Below, piece by piece: positions 12,601 through 19,503 of a DNA stretch of 22,900 bases (the stretch's first letter is position 1; each line of letters starts with the position of its first letter). Below the pieces are notes generated by a model. That model did no database searches, was not told where the DNA came from, and saw only the letters and a list, made by a program, of their open reading frames with translations. This DNA is from CAYPQL01 sp964412905 (lineage in GTDB: Bacteria > Patescibacteriota > Minisyncoccia > JAHIHE01 > JAGLIN01), in NCBI GenBank assembly GCA_964412905.1, contig CAYPQL010000022.1, positions 1 through 22,900 of the forward strand, given 5' to 3'. Position numbers and translations under genes: made by a program.

Positions 12601-13911
12601 TGTTGCGCTATTATTTTCAATTACTCTCTGGTAAGCGTTAGATATAATTTTAGCCTCAATCTTTGAGTTTGGTTTTGTATAATCAACATTACTTCTCGCG
12701 AAGATTTTTGCATCGTGTATTTTTTCCAATGGAATATTTCCTTTTTCATTTGCTCTTAACAACAAACCATTTATTTTTTTATCAACCCCAGCAATGGCTG
12801 ACTGCAATGCATCTTCTTCAAGATTACTTCCCATTATATTTTTTATTATTTGCTCTCTCACTACTTCAGGACTAACAGACGCGCCTTCTTTTTCAAGCGT
12901 TTTCCTCCCAATTCCCTCATAACCATCAAGAGTTTGCGCTTTGTATTGATCTATAACTCCACCTTTGGTGGTGGTTCTTAGTGTTCCAGTTGAATCTACC
13001 GCTTCGGGGAAACCGATATCAACACTTGATATTCTTTGCTTTGTACCCAAATTAGCGTCTTTTGAAACAATAGCATTTTTTCTCAATTTAGAATACTGAC
13101 TTTCAATATCAGTTATGGTATTAATTCTATTATTTATAATTTTTTGATTTTTAAATCCCTTAATAGTTTTAGATGCAATTGTTTTTGATATTACATTTCC
13201 AGCTCCGGCAAAAGCTCCCAAAGTTGCCGCGCCAAACACCGAACCTGATCCAGCTGATTTTAAAATATCTGTAGCCGTTGATTCAGGTCTTTGCATTTCC
13301 ATTCCAGCACCACTCAACGCTCCCATTGCTCCACCATAAGGAAGAGCTTTGGTAAACGCTTGTTTCAAAGTCGGTTTTGCTACTTCTTTTACTGTTTGCA
13401 AAACACCTTTTTCGATTACTTGTTTTCCTACAGTTGCCACTTTTCCTGCCGGAACCAGCCAAGAACCAAGTTCTAAGCCAGCTCCTACCGCTTCTTTTGG
13501 TTTGCTGATCGGTGAAACTTTTCCTAAATAACCGTAATCCGCTTGTCTGGTTGGTGAAGAAATTTGAGCAGCTTCTTGCACATTTCTTTGATAGCCTGCT
13601 TCATCTCCGGTAATTTTGTTTATTGCGGCTTGTCCAAGATTAAAAGCTCCGCCTACGGCACCTCTTACTGTTTCGAATGTAGATAAAAATGGTTTAGAAA
13701 TTCCTTGAGCCATAGATTGAACAAATCCTGTTTCCGGCGATCGCGCGGAAATTGGCGCCTCCAGAGTTTTTTCTGGAACGGAGACTAAACTTTGAAGAGA
13801 CGGATTACGTTTTATAATCCTTTTTCCCACATCTCCAGCTGTGAAACCTTTAAATGCTTCAGGGTTTCTGTTCATTACTCTTTGACCAATTTGTTCTATG
13901 GTATATGCCAT
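9637..13911 (-). CDS. Giant polyvalent virion protein with ADP-ribosyltransferase-like domain
   Basis: 1424 residues. N-terminal ~50 residues hold two similar halves (IGQRVMNRNPEAFKGFT and VGKRIIKRNPSLQSL). Two glycine/alanine-rich hydrophobic stretches (about 195-240 and 480-510) could insert in membranes, as in ejection proteins. The middle is charged and low in complexity. At about 905-1000 lies a probable ADP-ribosyltransferase fold: VYRVQRKG with R915, LTAWTRNMDWAIDHA (TAWT 927-930) and ISEIVL with E972, an R-[S/T]-E triad. At about 1100-1250 is a second domain I know from phage polyvalent proteins, with YFGHTR and VIEVQSDLYQ (1169-1177), then a REEVKQAAIDGKTKLQFPTG helix-strand. Such proteins are packaged and injected to act on host targets. 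Size and domains are seen; virion location and enzyme activity are inferred. Confidence 0.65.
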   Translation of the reverse strand: MAYTIEQIGQRVMNRNPEAFKGFTAGDVGKRIIKRNPSLQSLVSVPEKTLEAPISARSPETGFVQSMAQGISKPFLSTFETVRGAVGGAFNLGQAAINKITGDEAGYQRNVQEAAQISSPTRQADYGYLGKVSPISKPKEAVGAGLELGSWLVPAGKVATVGKQVIEKGVLQTVKEVAKPTLKQAFTKALPYGGAMGALSGAGMEMQRPESTATDILKSAGSGSVFGAATLGAFAGAGNVISKTIASKTIKGFKNQKIINNRINTITDIESQYSKLRKNAIVSKDANLGTKQRISSVDIGFPEAVDSTGTLRTTTKGGVIDQYKAQTLDGYEGIGRKTLEKEGASVSPEVVREQIIKNIMGSNLEEDALQSAIAGVDKKINGLLLRANEKGNIPLEKIHDAKIFARSNVDYTKPNSKIEAKIISNAYQRVIENNSATNIKKINGAIAPYLQDIKFLESLDGRKVKGGKLGKYFAQITGNIAGAVTGGMVGGPSGSAVGTVLGGELGSRIRANQLMKTFKGDLGKIAKKSPVLEKAIKDINAPRLALPAPKKGAFRSSIGSGKTINLPAFGGTMLNRERHQSLGRQIQANANAIKTPSNIDIEPKVNNNAFNLARNEQNVNPIIESLKMFKKEIPEKEMPQKVSRVRQEELLNEIQDSEVALSEHFSKKPEVQEHLSNIMMELDISEAGKRIPIKSAFGQTEWLGQKSIFPQWVPEHLRDKKLFNKTMEMFSNMDNIKYPEANKVRQRELYDMIFDELDSRLGTNTNPIREKILKNYETINTGENTTSNLSGYGRNQSGTGEISTTGGAFSPLSTSAAETSRTGMTIKDVSKGKPTAFSSGMDAISKRKKLINENPKAVEFAKLWTGMDDRVAGIVGIDMGQSGNQTFSSIKKYITPEMKNQLKNFSISEPETVYRVQRKGYEIQPLTAWTRNMDWAIDHAKKHPDFEILVAKATPANTLVDINKILPSGISEIVLKKEGLNYKIAKEANKPSAFTPAIPKFEGFADISTKVIDKLKGRSTVSKQFISDLTNSGELKQVERELIRDVLASESETVNVQKFAEKVKIELLPLKLLNSKDKAWMPQKYESITLPDELRGNVANYQEHIWESPIKTSAGDVHFPGQSSDYFGHTRIEDMGTIGKTIQKAKTISGNDYEITRAKKGGEGIRRVIEVQSDLYQKGGLEKELAKSRKVDISGGFIRPGEIPKSKLLGVQKLQQYSDPTAHFRMIREEVKQAAIDGKTKLQFPTGETAMKIEGLGDTRQWFKAGTFEVMTPEKLKVGNAITTQRPAYASEGSQWIITDILGDGKFKAVPKGVGMQRAELVGKYGGGTPIKLGDLWYDTKDINIETFDISGKVDTSNPIYRFYEKEVGKYLRSKYDAKTITDDKGVQWNEVEIKPEMKKEPVGAFSMAPKKEGKTVFGRSEFA

Positions 13912-13916
13912 TTTTT

Positions 13917-16088
13917 TTATGCTAATTGTTTTAAAACTTTTTGAGCATAAGCTCCAGTGTCGTATTTTACGCCAAAACTATTAGTGCCTTTTTTAATCGT
14001 CGGGCTTCCGCCATTCCATATCAAAGCGATCTGCTGAGCATTATATCCTTGTTTTAGCAAATCATTTATTTTTGCCAAAGCAACTTTATCTTGATTTGCT
14101 TTAGTCATCGGAGCGTTAGCGTTTCCAAGATATTTACCTGCCCATCCTTTCCAAGTCGAAGGCATAAACTGATAAGCTCCAGACTCTCCGCTTGCACCTT
14201 TAGCATTATAATTTCCACCGCTTTCTACTGTTCGAATTGCGTTTGCTATACTTTGAGCGTTGGTGGAGACGCTCCCCTCCGATTTAAAACCTGCTTGATC
14301 AAGAGCTTCATCGAGGGCATCTCTGCCGCCGTCAGTATTTGCTTTTTCTGTTCCGGGAAGCTTTCCAACGAAACCTGATATATCAAATCCAGCCGCTTCA
14401 TAATCGGATAAATACTGTTGTGATTTAGAAGCCAATAAATCTTTAATACCTTTTAATTTATCTCTAGCAACTTCCACTCTATCTGTAATCTTGGGTAACA
14501 TTGCTCTATATTTAATTTCATCTTCTTTTCTTAATACCCCGCCTTCCATATACCTACCTATAACTTGAGCTGCTCTTCTTAAATCATCATCAATAGTTTT
14601 GTGTTCAACATCCCAAGGGTTTAAAGCCCATCGTCCTTCAAGCGGCCCAAATAAACCACCTTTATAATTTGAACTTTTTTCATCAAACATTTCATCAAGT
14701 GATTTTGTAACTAATGGAATTTGAAAGCCTTCTGAAAGTGTTGTTGCTTGAGTTGGAGGTAGTGGTCTTAACCCTGTTTTTCTTACCCAGTCTGTGTAGG
14801 TTCCTTGCTTTCCTGCTAATGTCCATTCTTTATAAGAAGTTGGCATTCCGGTGGTAGATTCTCTGATCGAACGATACTCTTCAAATGTCTTCGGTGTTTT
14901 ACCTGCATTTTTTTCTTGCTCTGCGTAAAAATTATATTCCCCGATAACGCCGGGGCCATATTTTTCCGCAATACTTAATGCTGCATTAGGAGCTTTATAA
15001 ATTACTTTTCCCGTTGACGGATCAACAAGGCTCGAGCCTTGACTTACACTGACGGGTTTAGATGCTTCCTTTGCATCCGCGATTTTTGTTTTTTCCTGAT
15101 CAAGCCTGAATTTCGAGGCATCGAGTGTTGCTATTCTTTTGGCTTGTAATAATGCGGCCTTTGCTTGCAGTGGCTGTTGAAGCGCGAGCCCTCTTTGCTC
15201 GATGGCTTTTTGTCGGCCGGTAATAAATGGCAAAGCAATCGGTCTGTTTGCTTCGCCTACAATTCCGGTGCGAATTGAGGCATCAAGATTGTTTATTTCA
15301 TTTTGTGTGGCTTCTTCTTCCGGTGTCATCGGGATAGCCTTTTCATATGCTGAGACAGCTTTATCATAGGCGGTAGGAGGTGGAGGAACGACTGGGGCTG
15401 GAGGAACGATTGGGGTTGCAGGCGCTACGGGATTAAATTGACTTTGAAAACCTTGCGGAGCTTGTCCGCTAGGTAACCCTGCGATATCCACACCTCTTAA
15501 TCTCGGATCGTTCGGGTCTTGGATATGCTCTGTGCCGCTAAATACATCATAAATCGGCTTGCCGTCAGCTCCGACTGAACCAGTATCGACTCTCGTTAAA
15601 GAAGCTGGAGTGGCTATTGGTGCAGTAATTTGTGGAATAACCGGAGCTTGTACTCCACCAGTCGCCGCATTTATTATTGGTGGAGTTGCGCTTGCTGCGG
15701 TCATAGGAGTTACCGGCGCGCCTTTTAGTGAAATGCTTTCGCCCGGACGAATCAAATTCGGATTCGCTCTGTATTGAGGATTGAGATTTAAAATTTCCGC
15801 CAGTGATGTTTTGTTTTTGGAGGCGATTGCTGAAAGAGAATCTCCGGCCATTACGGTATAATTATTTCCAGATGGCGCGACTGGCGATGGTCCAATTTTT
15901 GGCAATACTGGACCAGCCACCGGAGTTGTGTTTGCAACAGGCTTCGGAGCAAAAATTGCATTTTTGGCAGTTGGAGACATATTAAAATTAAGCGCCGGTT
16001 TTCGAATAACAGGCACCGGAGGAGTGAAAGAACTGGTCGGAGCATATCCTCCGCTAAATATTTTTTTGAGTGGATCAAATAATCCCAT
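13917..16088 (-). CDS. Virion LysM and lytic transglycosylase protein
   Basis: 723 residues. After a proline/alanine-rich start comes one LysM domain (about 76-122: NYTVMAGDSLSAIASKNKTS, LNPQYRANPNLIRPGESISL) that binds peptidoglycan. A long Pro-rich and helical middle part includes PATPIVPPAPVVPPPP and an Ala/Gln-rich helix region. The last ~110 residues are an SLT-type transglycosylase or lysozyme-like domain: IANAIRTVESGGNYNAKGA with E622 as catalytic acid, GAYQFMPSTWKGWA, and QIALIWNGG. Phages place such enzymes in the tail or internal core to open the wall during DNA entry. It is preceded by the neck gene and followed, five bases on, by the polyvalent protein, so the two are likely coproduced virion components. 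Confidence 0.85.
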   Translation of the reverse strand: MGLFDPLKKIFSGGYAPTSSFTPPVPVIRKPALNFNMSPTAKNAIFAPKPVANTTPVAGPVLPKIGPSPVAPSGNNYTVMAGDSLSAIASKNKTSLAEILNLNPQYRANPNLIRPGESISLKGAPVTPMTAASATPPIINAATGGVQAPVIPQITAPIATPASLTRVDTGSVGADGKPIYDVFSGTEHIQDPNDPRLRGVDIAGLPSGQAPQGFQSQFNPVAPATPIVPPAPVVPPPPTAYDKAVSAYEKAIPMTPEEEATQNEINNLDASIRTGIVGEANRPIALPFITGRQKAIEQRGLALQQPLQAKAALLQAKRIATLDASKFRLDQEKTKIADAKEASKPVSVSQGSSLVDPSTGKVIYKAPNAALSIAEKYGPGVIGEYNFYAEQEKNAGKTPKTFEEYRSIRESTTGMPTSYKEWTLAGKQGTYTDWVRKTGLRPLPPTQATTLSEGFQIPLVTKSLDEMFDEKSSNYKGGLFGPLEGRWALNPWDVEHKTIDDDLRRAAQVIGRYMEGGVLRKEDEIKYRAMLPKITDRVEVARDKLKGIKDLLASKSQQYLSDYEAAGFDISGFVGKLPGTEKANTDGGRDALDEALDQAGFKSEGSVSTNAQSIANAIRTVESGGNYNAKGASGESGAYQFMPSTWKGWAGKYLGNANAPMTKANQDKVALAKINDLLKQGYNAQQIALIWNGGSPTIKKGTNSFGVKYDTGAYAQKVLKQLA

Positions 16089-16092
16089 AATT

Positions 16093-17019
16093 TTATAAGG
16101 TTATAAATAAATTTGGATTTGTTATTCCCTCGTTTCCTATTCCATCGTCAATAACCATATTTGTATTTGGAGATGACCAATTTTTAACCAATGTCGCAAT
16201 CATTCCTGTGGCAAGACCTCCGCCTTCTCCGAAAGAACCATGCTGTTTCAAAAAATTCACACCGCGATCATCTGCCTCTTTCATCCAATATTGTCCGACG
16301 GCAAAAATCCAAGGAAGGTTTTGGTATGCTTCTGGGAGCAATGGCATTTGACCAATTATATACGCCGCGCTTCCGGCCGCAATTGCCGTTCCGCCATAAG
16401 CGCGCACTAATGTCAGGTGAGTTGTATCAGCCACGGCGCTTATTTCGTACCATACTCCGTCTCCGGTGTTGGCTGTGTCGACATGAGTGATTCTGATGTA
16501 TCTACCGACCATTTGTGCTGTCCACGAGGTTCCTGAACCTACCACTGCCAGTCCGCCTGCGGCCACAGAGACGATTGTGCCGGTGGAATAGTCCGCTACG
16601 CTCAAATCAATTACTCGAGTTTTTTGGGTTACATTTATTGTGTTTCCAGCCGTGATTGGCGTCGGCCATAATCCTAGCTGGCCATTAAAAGTAATCCACC
16701 ATTGCGGAATATTCGAAGTGATGGCGCTTGCGTTTAATTTATCCCAATGATTTCTGTCCGGGGACATTCTGGGCGTATATCTTTTGGAAGAAACGATCAC
16801 GGCGATTTCTCGAACCTGATCGCAGTCATATGGAAGATTCACGAATTGGCTGGTAGTAGTCAAAAGTGTCCTGAGTCTTTCCAAAAATGGCCAATCTTTA
16901 GCGGCGCAAATATCTCTATAGTCATCATTGGCAATTTGGTCGCCGAGTGTGAGATTTGCTGTCGCTGAATTTTTTGTCATCGTACCGTACAAGGCACGAC
17001 CTACGGAGTAACTTTTCAT
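16093..17019 (-). CDS. Head-tail adaptor / neck protein with beta-domain insert
   Basis: 308 residues. The N-terminal part resembles phage adaptor or connector proteins: a helical start (LGDQIANDDYRDICAAKDWP, FLERLRTLLTT), then FVNLPYDCDQVREIAVIV and PQWWITFNGQLGLWPTP, the familiar strand pattern ending in a Pro-rich LxPxP. Residues about 145-225 (GTIVSVAAGGLAVVGSGTSW, ITHVDTANTGDGVWYEISAV) form a small beta module inserted before the C-terminal helix LLPEAYQNLPWIFAVGQYW. Such proteins dock on the portal and connect it to the tail. Neighbouring propeller-like and fibre genes agree with a neck-tail block. The family match is from pattern memory and not an alignment. Confidence 0.6.
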   Translation of the reverse strand: MKSYSVGRALYGTMTKNSATANLTLGDQIANDDYRDICAAKDWPFLERLRTLLTTTSQFVNLPYDCDQVREIAVIVSSKRYTPRMSPDRNHWDKLNASAITSNIPQWWITFNGQLGLWPTPITAGNTINVTQKTRVIDLSVADYSTGTIVSVAAGGLAVVGSGTSWTAQMVGRYIRITHVDTANTGDGVWYEISAVADTTHLTLVRAYGGTAIAAGSAAYIIGQMPLLPEAYQNLPWIFAVGQYWMKEADDRGVNFLKQHGSFGEGGGLATGMIATLVKNWSSPNTNMVIDDGIGNEGITNPNLFITL

Positions 17020-17039
17020 ATTGGTATTTATTTATTCAA

Positions 17040-17438
17040 TTATATCACTTTTCTAATTATTAAGATACGCCAAATTCCGCTTGCCAAGTCTATTATGCTT
17101 CCGCTTTCATTTTGGATTCGGATTTCGACTATTCCGGTGGCTTGAACATAAGCGGTTACAGTGATGTCTTGCAAATCGTATGGCGCGGCCACCGCCACAA
17201 AATCTCCGAGAGTTGCTCCCTTTATATTTGTTATTTGAATTGTCGCTCCAACTCCGTCAGCTAAACTTCCGGGGTTGATCGTGACTTGCTTCGTAAAAAT
17301 ACCCTCAATATTCTTGAATCGAATTTTGTTCACATCAATTCCACTGTGTTCGTGATCAGGGACGGATAAATCTTTTGTGAATTTATCCAATTTTTTCTTC
17401 AATTCGTCAATCTGTAATTGTAATGTTTCTTCTGACAT
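17040..17438 (-). CDS. Small tail-fibre/appendage protein
   Basis: 132 residues. A heptad-like N-terminal helix (LQLQIDELKKKLDKFTKDL, residues 6-24) leads to VPDHEHSGIDVNKIRFKNIE and then to an ~80-residue all-beta domain: VTINPGSLADGVGATIQITN, TLGDFVAVAAPYDLQDIT, AYVQATGIVEIRIQNESG and LASGIWRILIIRK. This domain type is found at the end of phage fibres and forms trimers through the coiled coil. It may be a short fibre or a capping protein. It starts four bases after the propeller-like gene ends, so it is coproduced with tail components. Recognised by pattern only. Confidence 0.65.
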   Translation of the reverse strand: MSEETLQLQIDELKKKLDKFTKDLSVPDHEHSGIDVNKIRFKNIEGIFTKQVTINPGSLADGVGATIQITNIKGATLGDFVAVAAPYDLQDITVTAYVQATGIVEIRIQNESGSIIDLASGIWRILIIRKVI

Positions 17439-17442
17439 ATTT

Positions 17443-19182
17443 TTATGGGAATAATCTTATTTCTAAAAGTTCTATATCTACATAGCCGGTGTTGCTATCA
17501 TTCATTTCGACTTGGATTTGAATGTTATCAATATCAATCAATCCTATTTCTTCCGATGAAAAAATACTGTTTGTTGAGTCGGCGGTAAAAGTAGCAATCG
17601 TAGTGAATGAACCACTGAGATTTTGCCGGTAACTAACACGCAAATTCCCTCCTGTAGCCGGCCTTGCAAGGACTACTTCCATTCTTGAATATACAGCTTT
17701 TTCAAGTTTAGTCGCCACTTTATAAAGAGGGGAATTTATCACAGTTTCATAATTTTCATATAACTTTGTTAAAGAAAAATCATCGGCGCCGCCGCTATAC
17801 CCCATTAAATAAAACTCGTTTTTTGCATAAATAGCGATAACATTCGCCGAACCTGTGGAAGGGACATTATCAATCGTTAAAACTCCTTCTTTTGATAATC
17901 TCCATACTCCGGAATTTCCGCTGGTCACTGTTTCTACTCCAAAAAGTAAATCCCCGTTAACAGCGGAAATTCCTCCCCATATTATTGGGTTTGAACGAAT
18001 ACTTCCGACGTTATTGGTTGCATATACAGGTAATTTAATTACCCACTTAACTGTAGAACCTTGTGTACTGTAAATATTACCCCACGAACCTGCTAAAATA
18101 TAAACAGTACCTCCGATATTTTTCATTCTCTTGATACTATATTCTGCAACATATATCGGAAGCTCAAAAGAGTCGCTAATTCTATCCCACGGATAAATTT
18201 GATTAAATGTATTTCCACCCACTAATAAATTACCGTTTTGCTCTTCTAAGCATTGGGCTATTTCGTATGCAGAAAGATCTAGCGCTTGATTATTAAAAGT
18301 AAAAGTTGCTGCAGTGGCTGGGTCAAATAGTTGTCCTGAATTTTCGACTATACTTCCTACATATCTATCATCGCAAAAATAAATAACGTCGTCTTCTCCT
18401 TTTATAGCGTGGTGACTATTGCCTGAGCCAGATCCACTATTCATAGTTTTCCAACCATTACTCCACGCAAGAGCTTCAATTGTTGTAGCTCCAAAAACAT
18501 CTATTACATCAATTAACGCATTCCTAAATACGAATAAAAATGTTTTATTAGTATTTGAAAACGGAGAAATTGCTAAACCTTTGCCGTTGGCGTTCGTCAC
18601 TGCTGCCGCCCCGGTATCAATAGTACTATTATGCAGTAAATATGCCCGAGTTCCGCCTGAAAACCACACGCGTCCATTTGATCCGAGCATATATTGAGTG
18701 TTTGTTCTCGGGTCTTCAATAATCCAATTTATTGTTCCAATTGGGACTTGATGCATTGTATGCACTCCCGTTCCTGCTCCAGTAATATCAATAGCAGTTC
18801 CGGCGGCCGAACCTGCGCTATTTTTATAGCTCGTTGCGATTTTAAAAGTGTTATTTGTTACATAAATTAAAAAATAAATTGTGTTTATGGCAAGTCCTGC
18901 AGGAAGAGTGTTGGTAGTGGTAAAATAAACCGCCGCACCATTCATATTAGCACCGTTAATTTCAATCGAAGTCGGAGCGGTGCAAATATCTGTGCCGGCA
19001 TCGGCAGTAAAAACTTGCTCTCTTATCGAATGAAAAAGCGTAGAAGGTTTTTTGCAAACTTTTACTGCTCCGGGAAAACTCTGCAAGTCAGCATTACGAA
19101 ACAAACCGAAGCCCTTGTGAGGCGATTCGGCCATTCCTGAATCCCAGTCTTTTATTATTAGCGGTTGTTGTTTTGAGCTCAT
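17443..19182 (-). CDS. Propeller-like tail/nozzle structural protein
   Basis: 579 residues, almost wholly beta. It begins with WDSGMAESPHKGFGLFRNAD and FPGAVKVCKKPSTLF, a lead-in I know from phage tail proteins that open with a loader motif. Residues about 56-145 are a compact inserted domain (FTADAGTDICTAPTSIEING, TTTNTLPAGLAINTIYFLIY, GAGTGVHTM) also seen in other phage structural proteins. The remainder shows repeated strands with W/F/Y and GG turns (NWIIEDPRTNTQYMLGSNGR, GNLLVGGNTFNQIYPWDR, VYILAGSWGNIYS), consistent with a beta-propeller. The C-terminal ~100 residues resemble a jelly-roll. Candidates are a P22 gp10-like tail hub or a nozzle. The ATG overlaps the stop of the upstream membrane protein by four bases. 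Structural role likely, exact position unsure. Confidence 0.6.
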   Translation of the reverse strand: MSSKQQPLIIKDWDSGMAESPHKGFGLFRNADLQSFPGAVKVCKKPSTLFHSIREQVFTADAGTDICTAPTSIEINGANMNGAAVYFTTTNTLPAGLAINTIYFLIYVTNNTFKIATSYKNSAGSAAGTAIDITGAGTGVHTMHQVPIGTINWIIEDPRTNTQYMLGSNGRVWFSGGTRAYLLHNSTIDTGAAAVTNANGKGLAISPFSNTNKTFLFVFRNALIDVIDVFGATTIEALAWSNGWKTMNSGSGSGNSHHAIKGEDDVIYFCDDRYVGSIVENSGQLFDPATAATFTFNNQALDLSAYEIAQCLEEQNGNLLVGGNTFNQIYPWDRISDSFELPIYVAEYSIKRMKNIGGTVYILAGSWGNIYSTQGSTVKWVIKLPVYATNNVGSIRSNPIIWGGISAVNGDLLFGVETVTSGNSGVWRLSKEGVLTIDNVPSTGSANVIAIYAKNEFYLMGYSGGADDFSLTKLYENYETVINSPLYKVATKLEKAVYSRMEVVLARPATGGNLRVSYRQNLSGSFTTIATFTADSTNSIFSSEEIGLIDIDNIQIQVEMNDSNTGYVDIELLEIRLFP

Positions 19183-19487
19183 AGATATTTATACATTATG
19201 TAATTTAAAATCGGAACTACTACCACCATTCCACCAGCTATATAATATCTCCATTTATTTAAACTTTCAATTTGCTCGTCAATTACTTTCAGTCGGTCAA
19301 TTGTTTCTTGATGTAAGACATTCATTTCCATTTTTTCCGCTTTAAAGTTTTCCAATTTTTCAATTTTATCAATTAGTGAATTGTTGAGTTTTGACACGTC
19401 TAAAATAACTCTTTCCATTTTCACTTTTATCTCAATTAAAATATCGTGATCGTCCATGGAGATATTTTTGCTTATTTGTGTTTCCAT
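19179..19487 (-). CDS. Coiled-coil protein with C-terminal membrane helix (XhlA-like)
   Basis: 102 residues. An acidic N-terminus (SMDDHDILIEIKVKMERV) continues into a long heptad-rich helix to about residue 78 (LNNSLIDKIEKLENFKAEKM, TIDRLKVIDEQIESLNKW). The last ~20 residues are hydrophobic (YYIAGGMVVVVPILNYIMYK), a single membrane anchor with the coil on the N-terminal side. The layout is that of XhlA/hemolysin-type phage lysis accessories, which act with holins. Its place among tail genes, between fibre and propeller, is unusual for lysis but known in some phages. Stop TGA overlaps the next ATG (ATGA). Confidence 0.65.
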   Translation of the reverse strand: METQISKNISMDDHDILIEIKVKMERVILDVSKLNNSLIDKIEKLENFKAEKMEMNVLHQETIDRLKVIDEQIESLNKWRYYIAGGMVVVVPILNYIMYKYL

Positions 19488-19503
19488 TTTAACTTTTTAA
19501 TTA

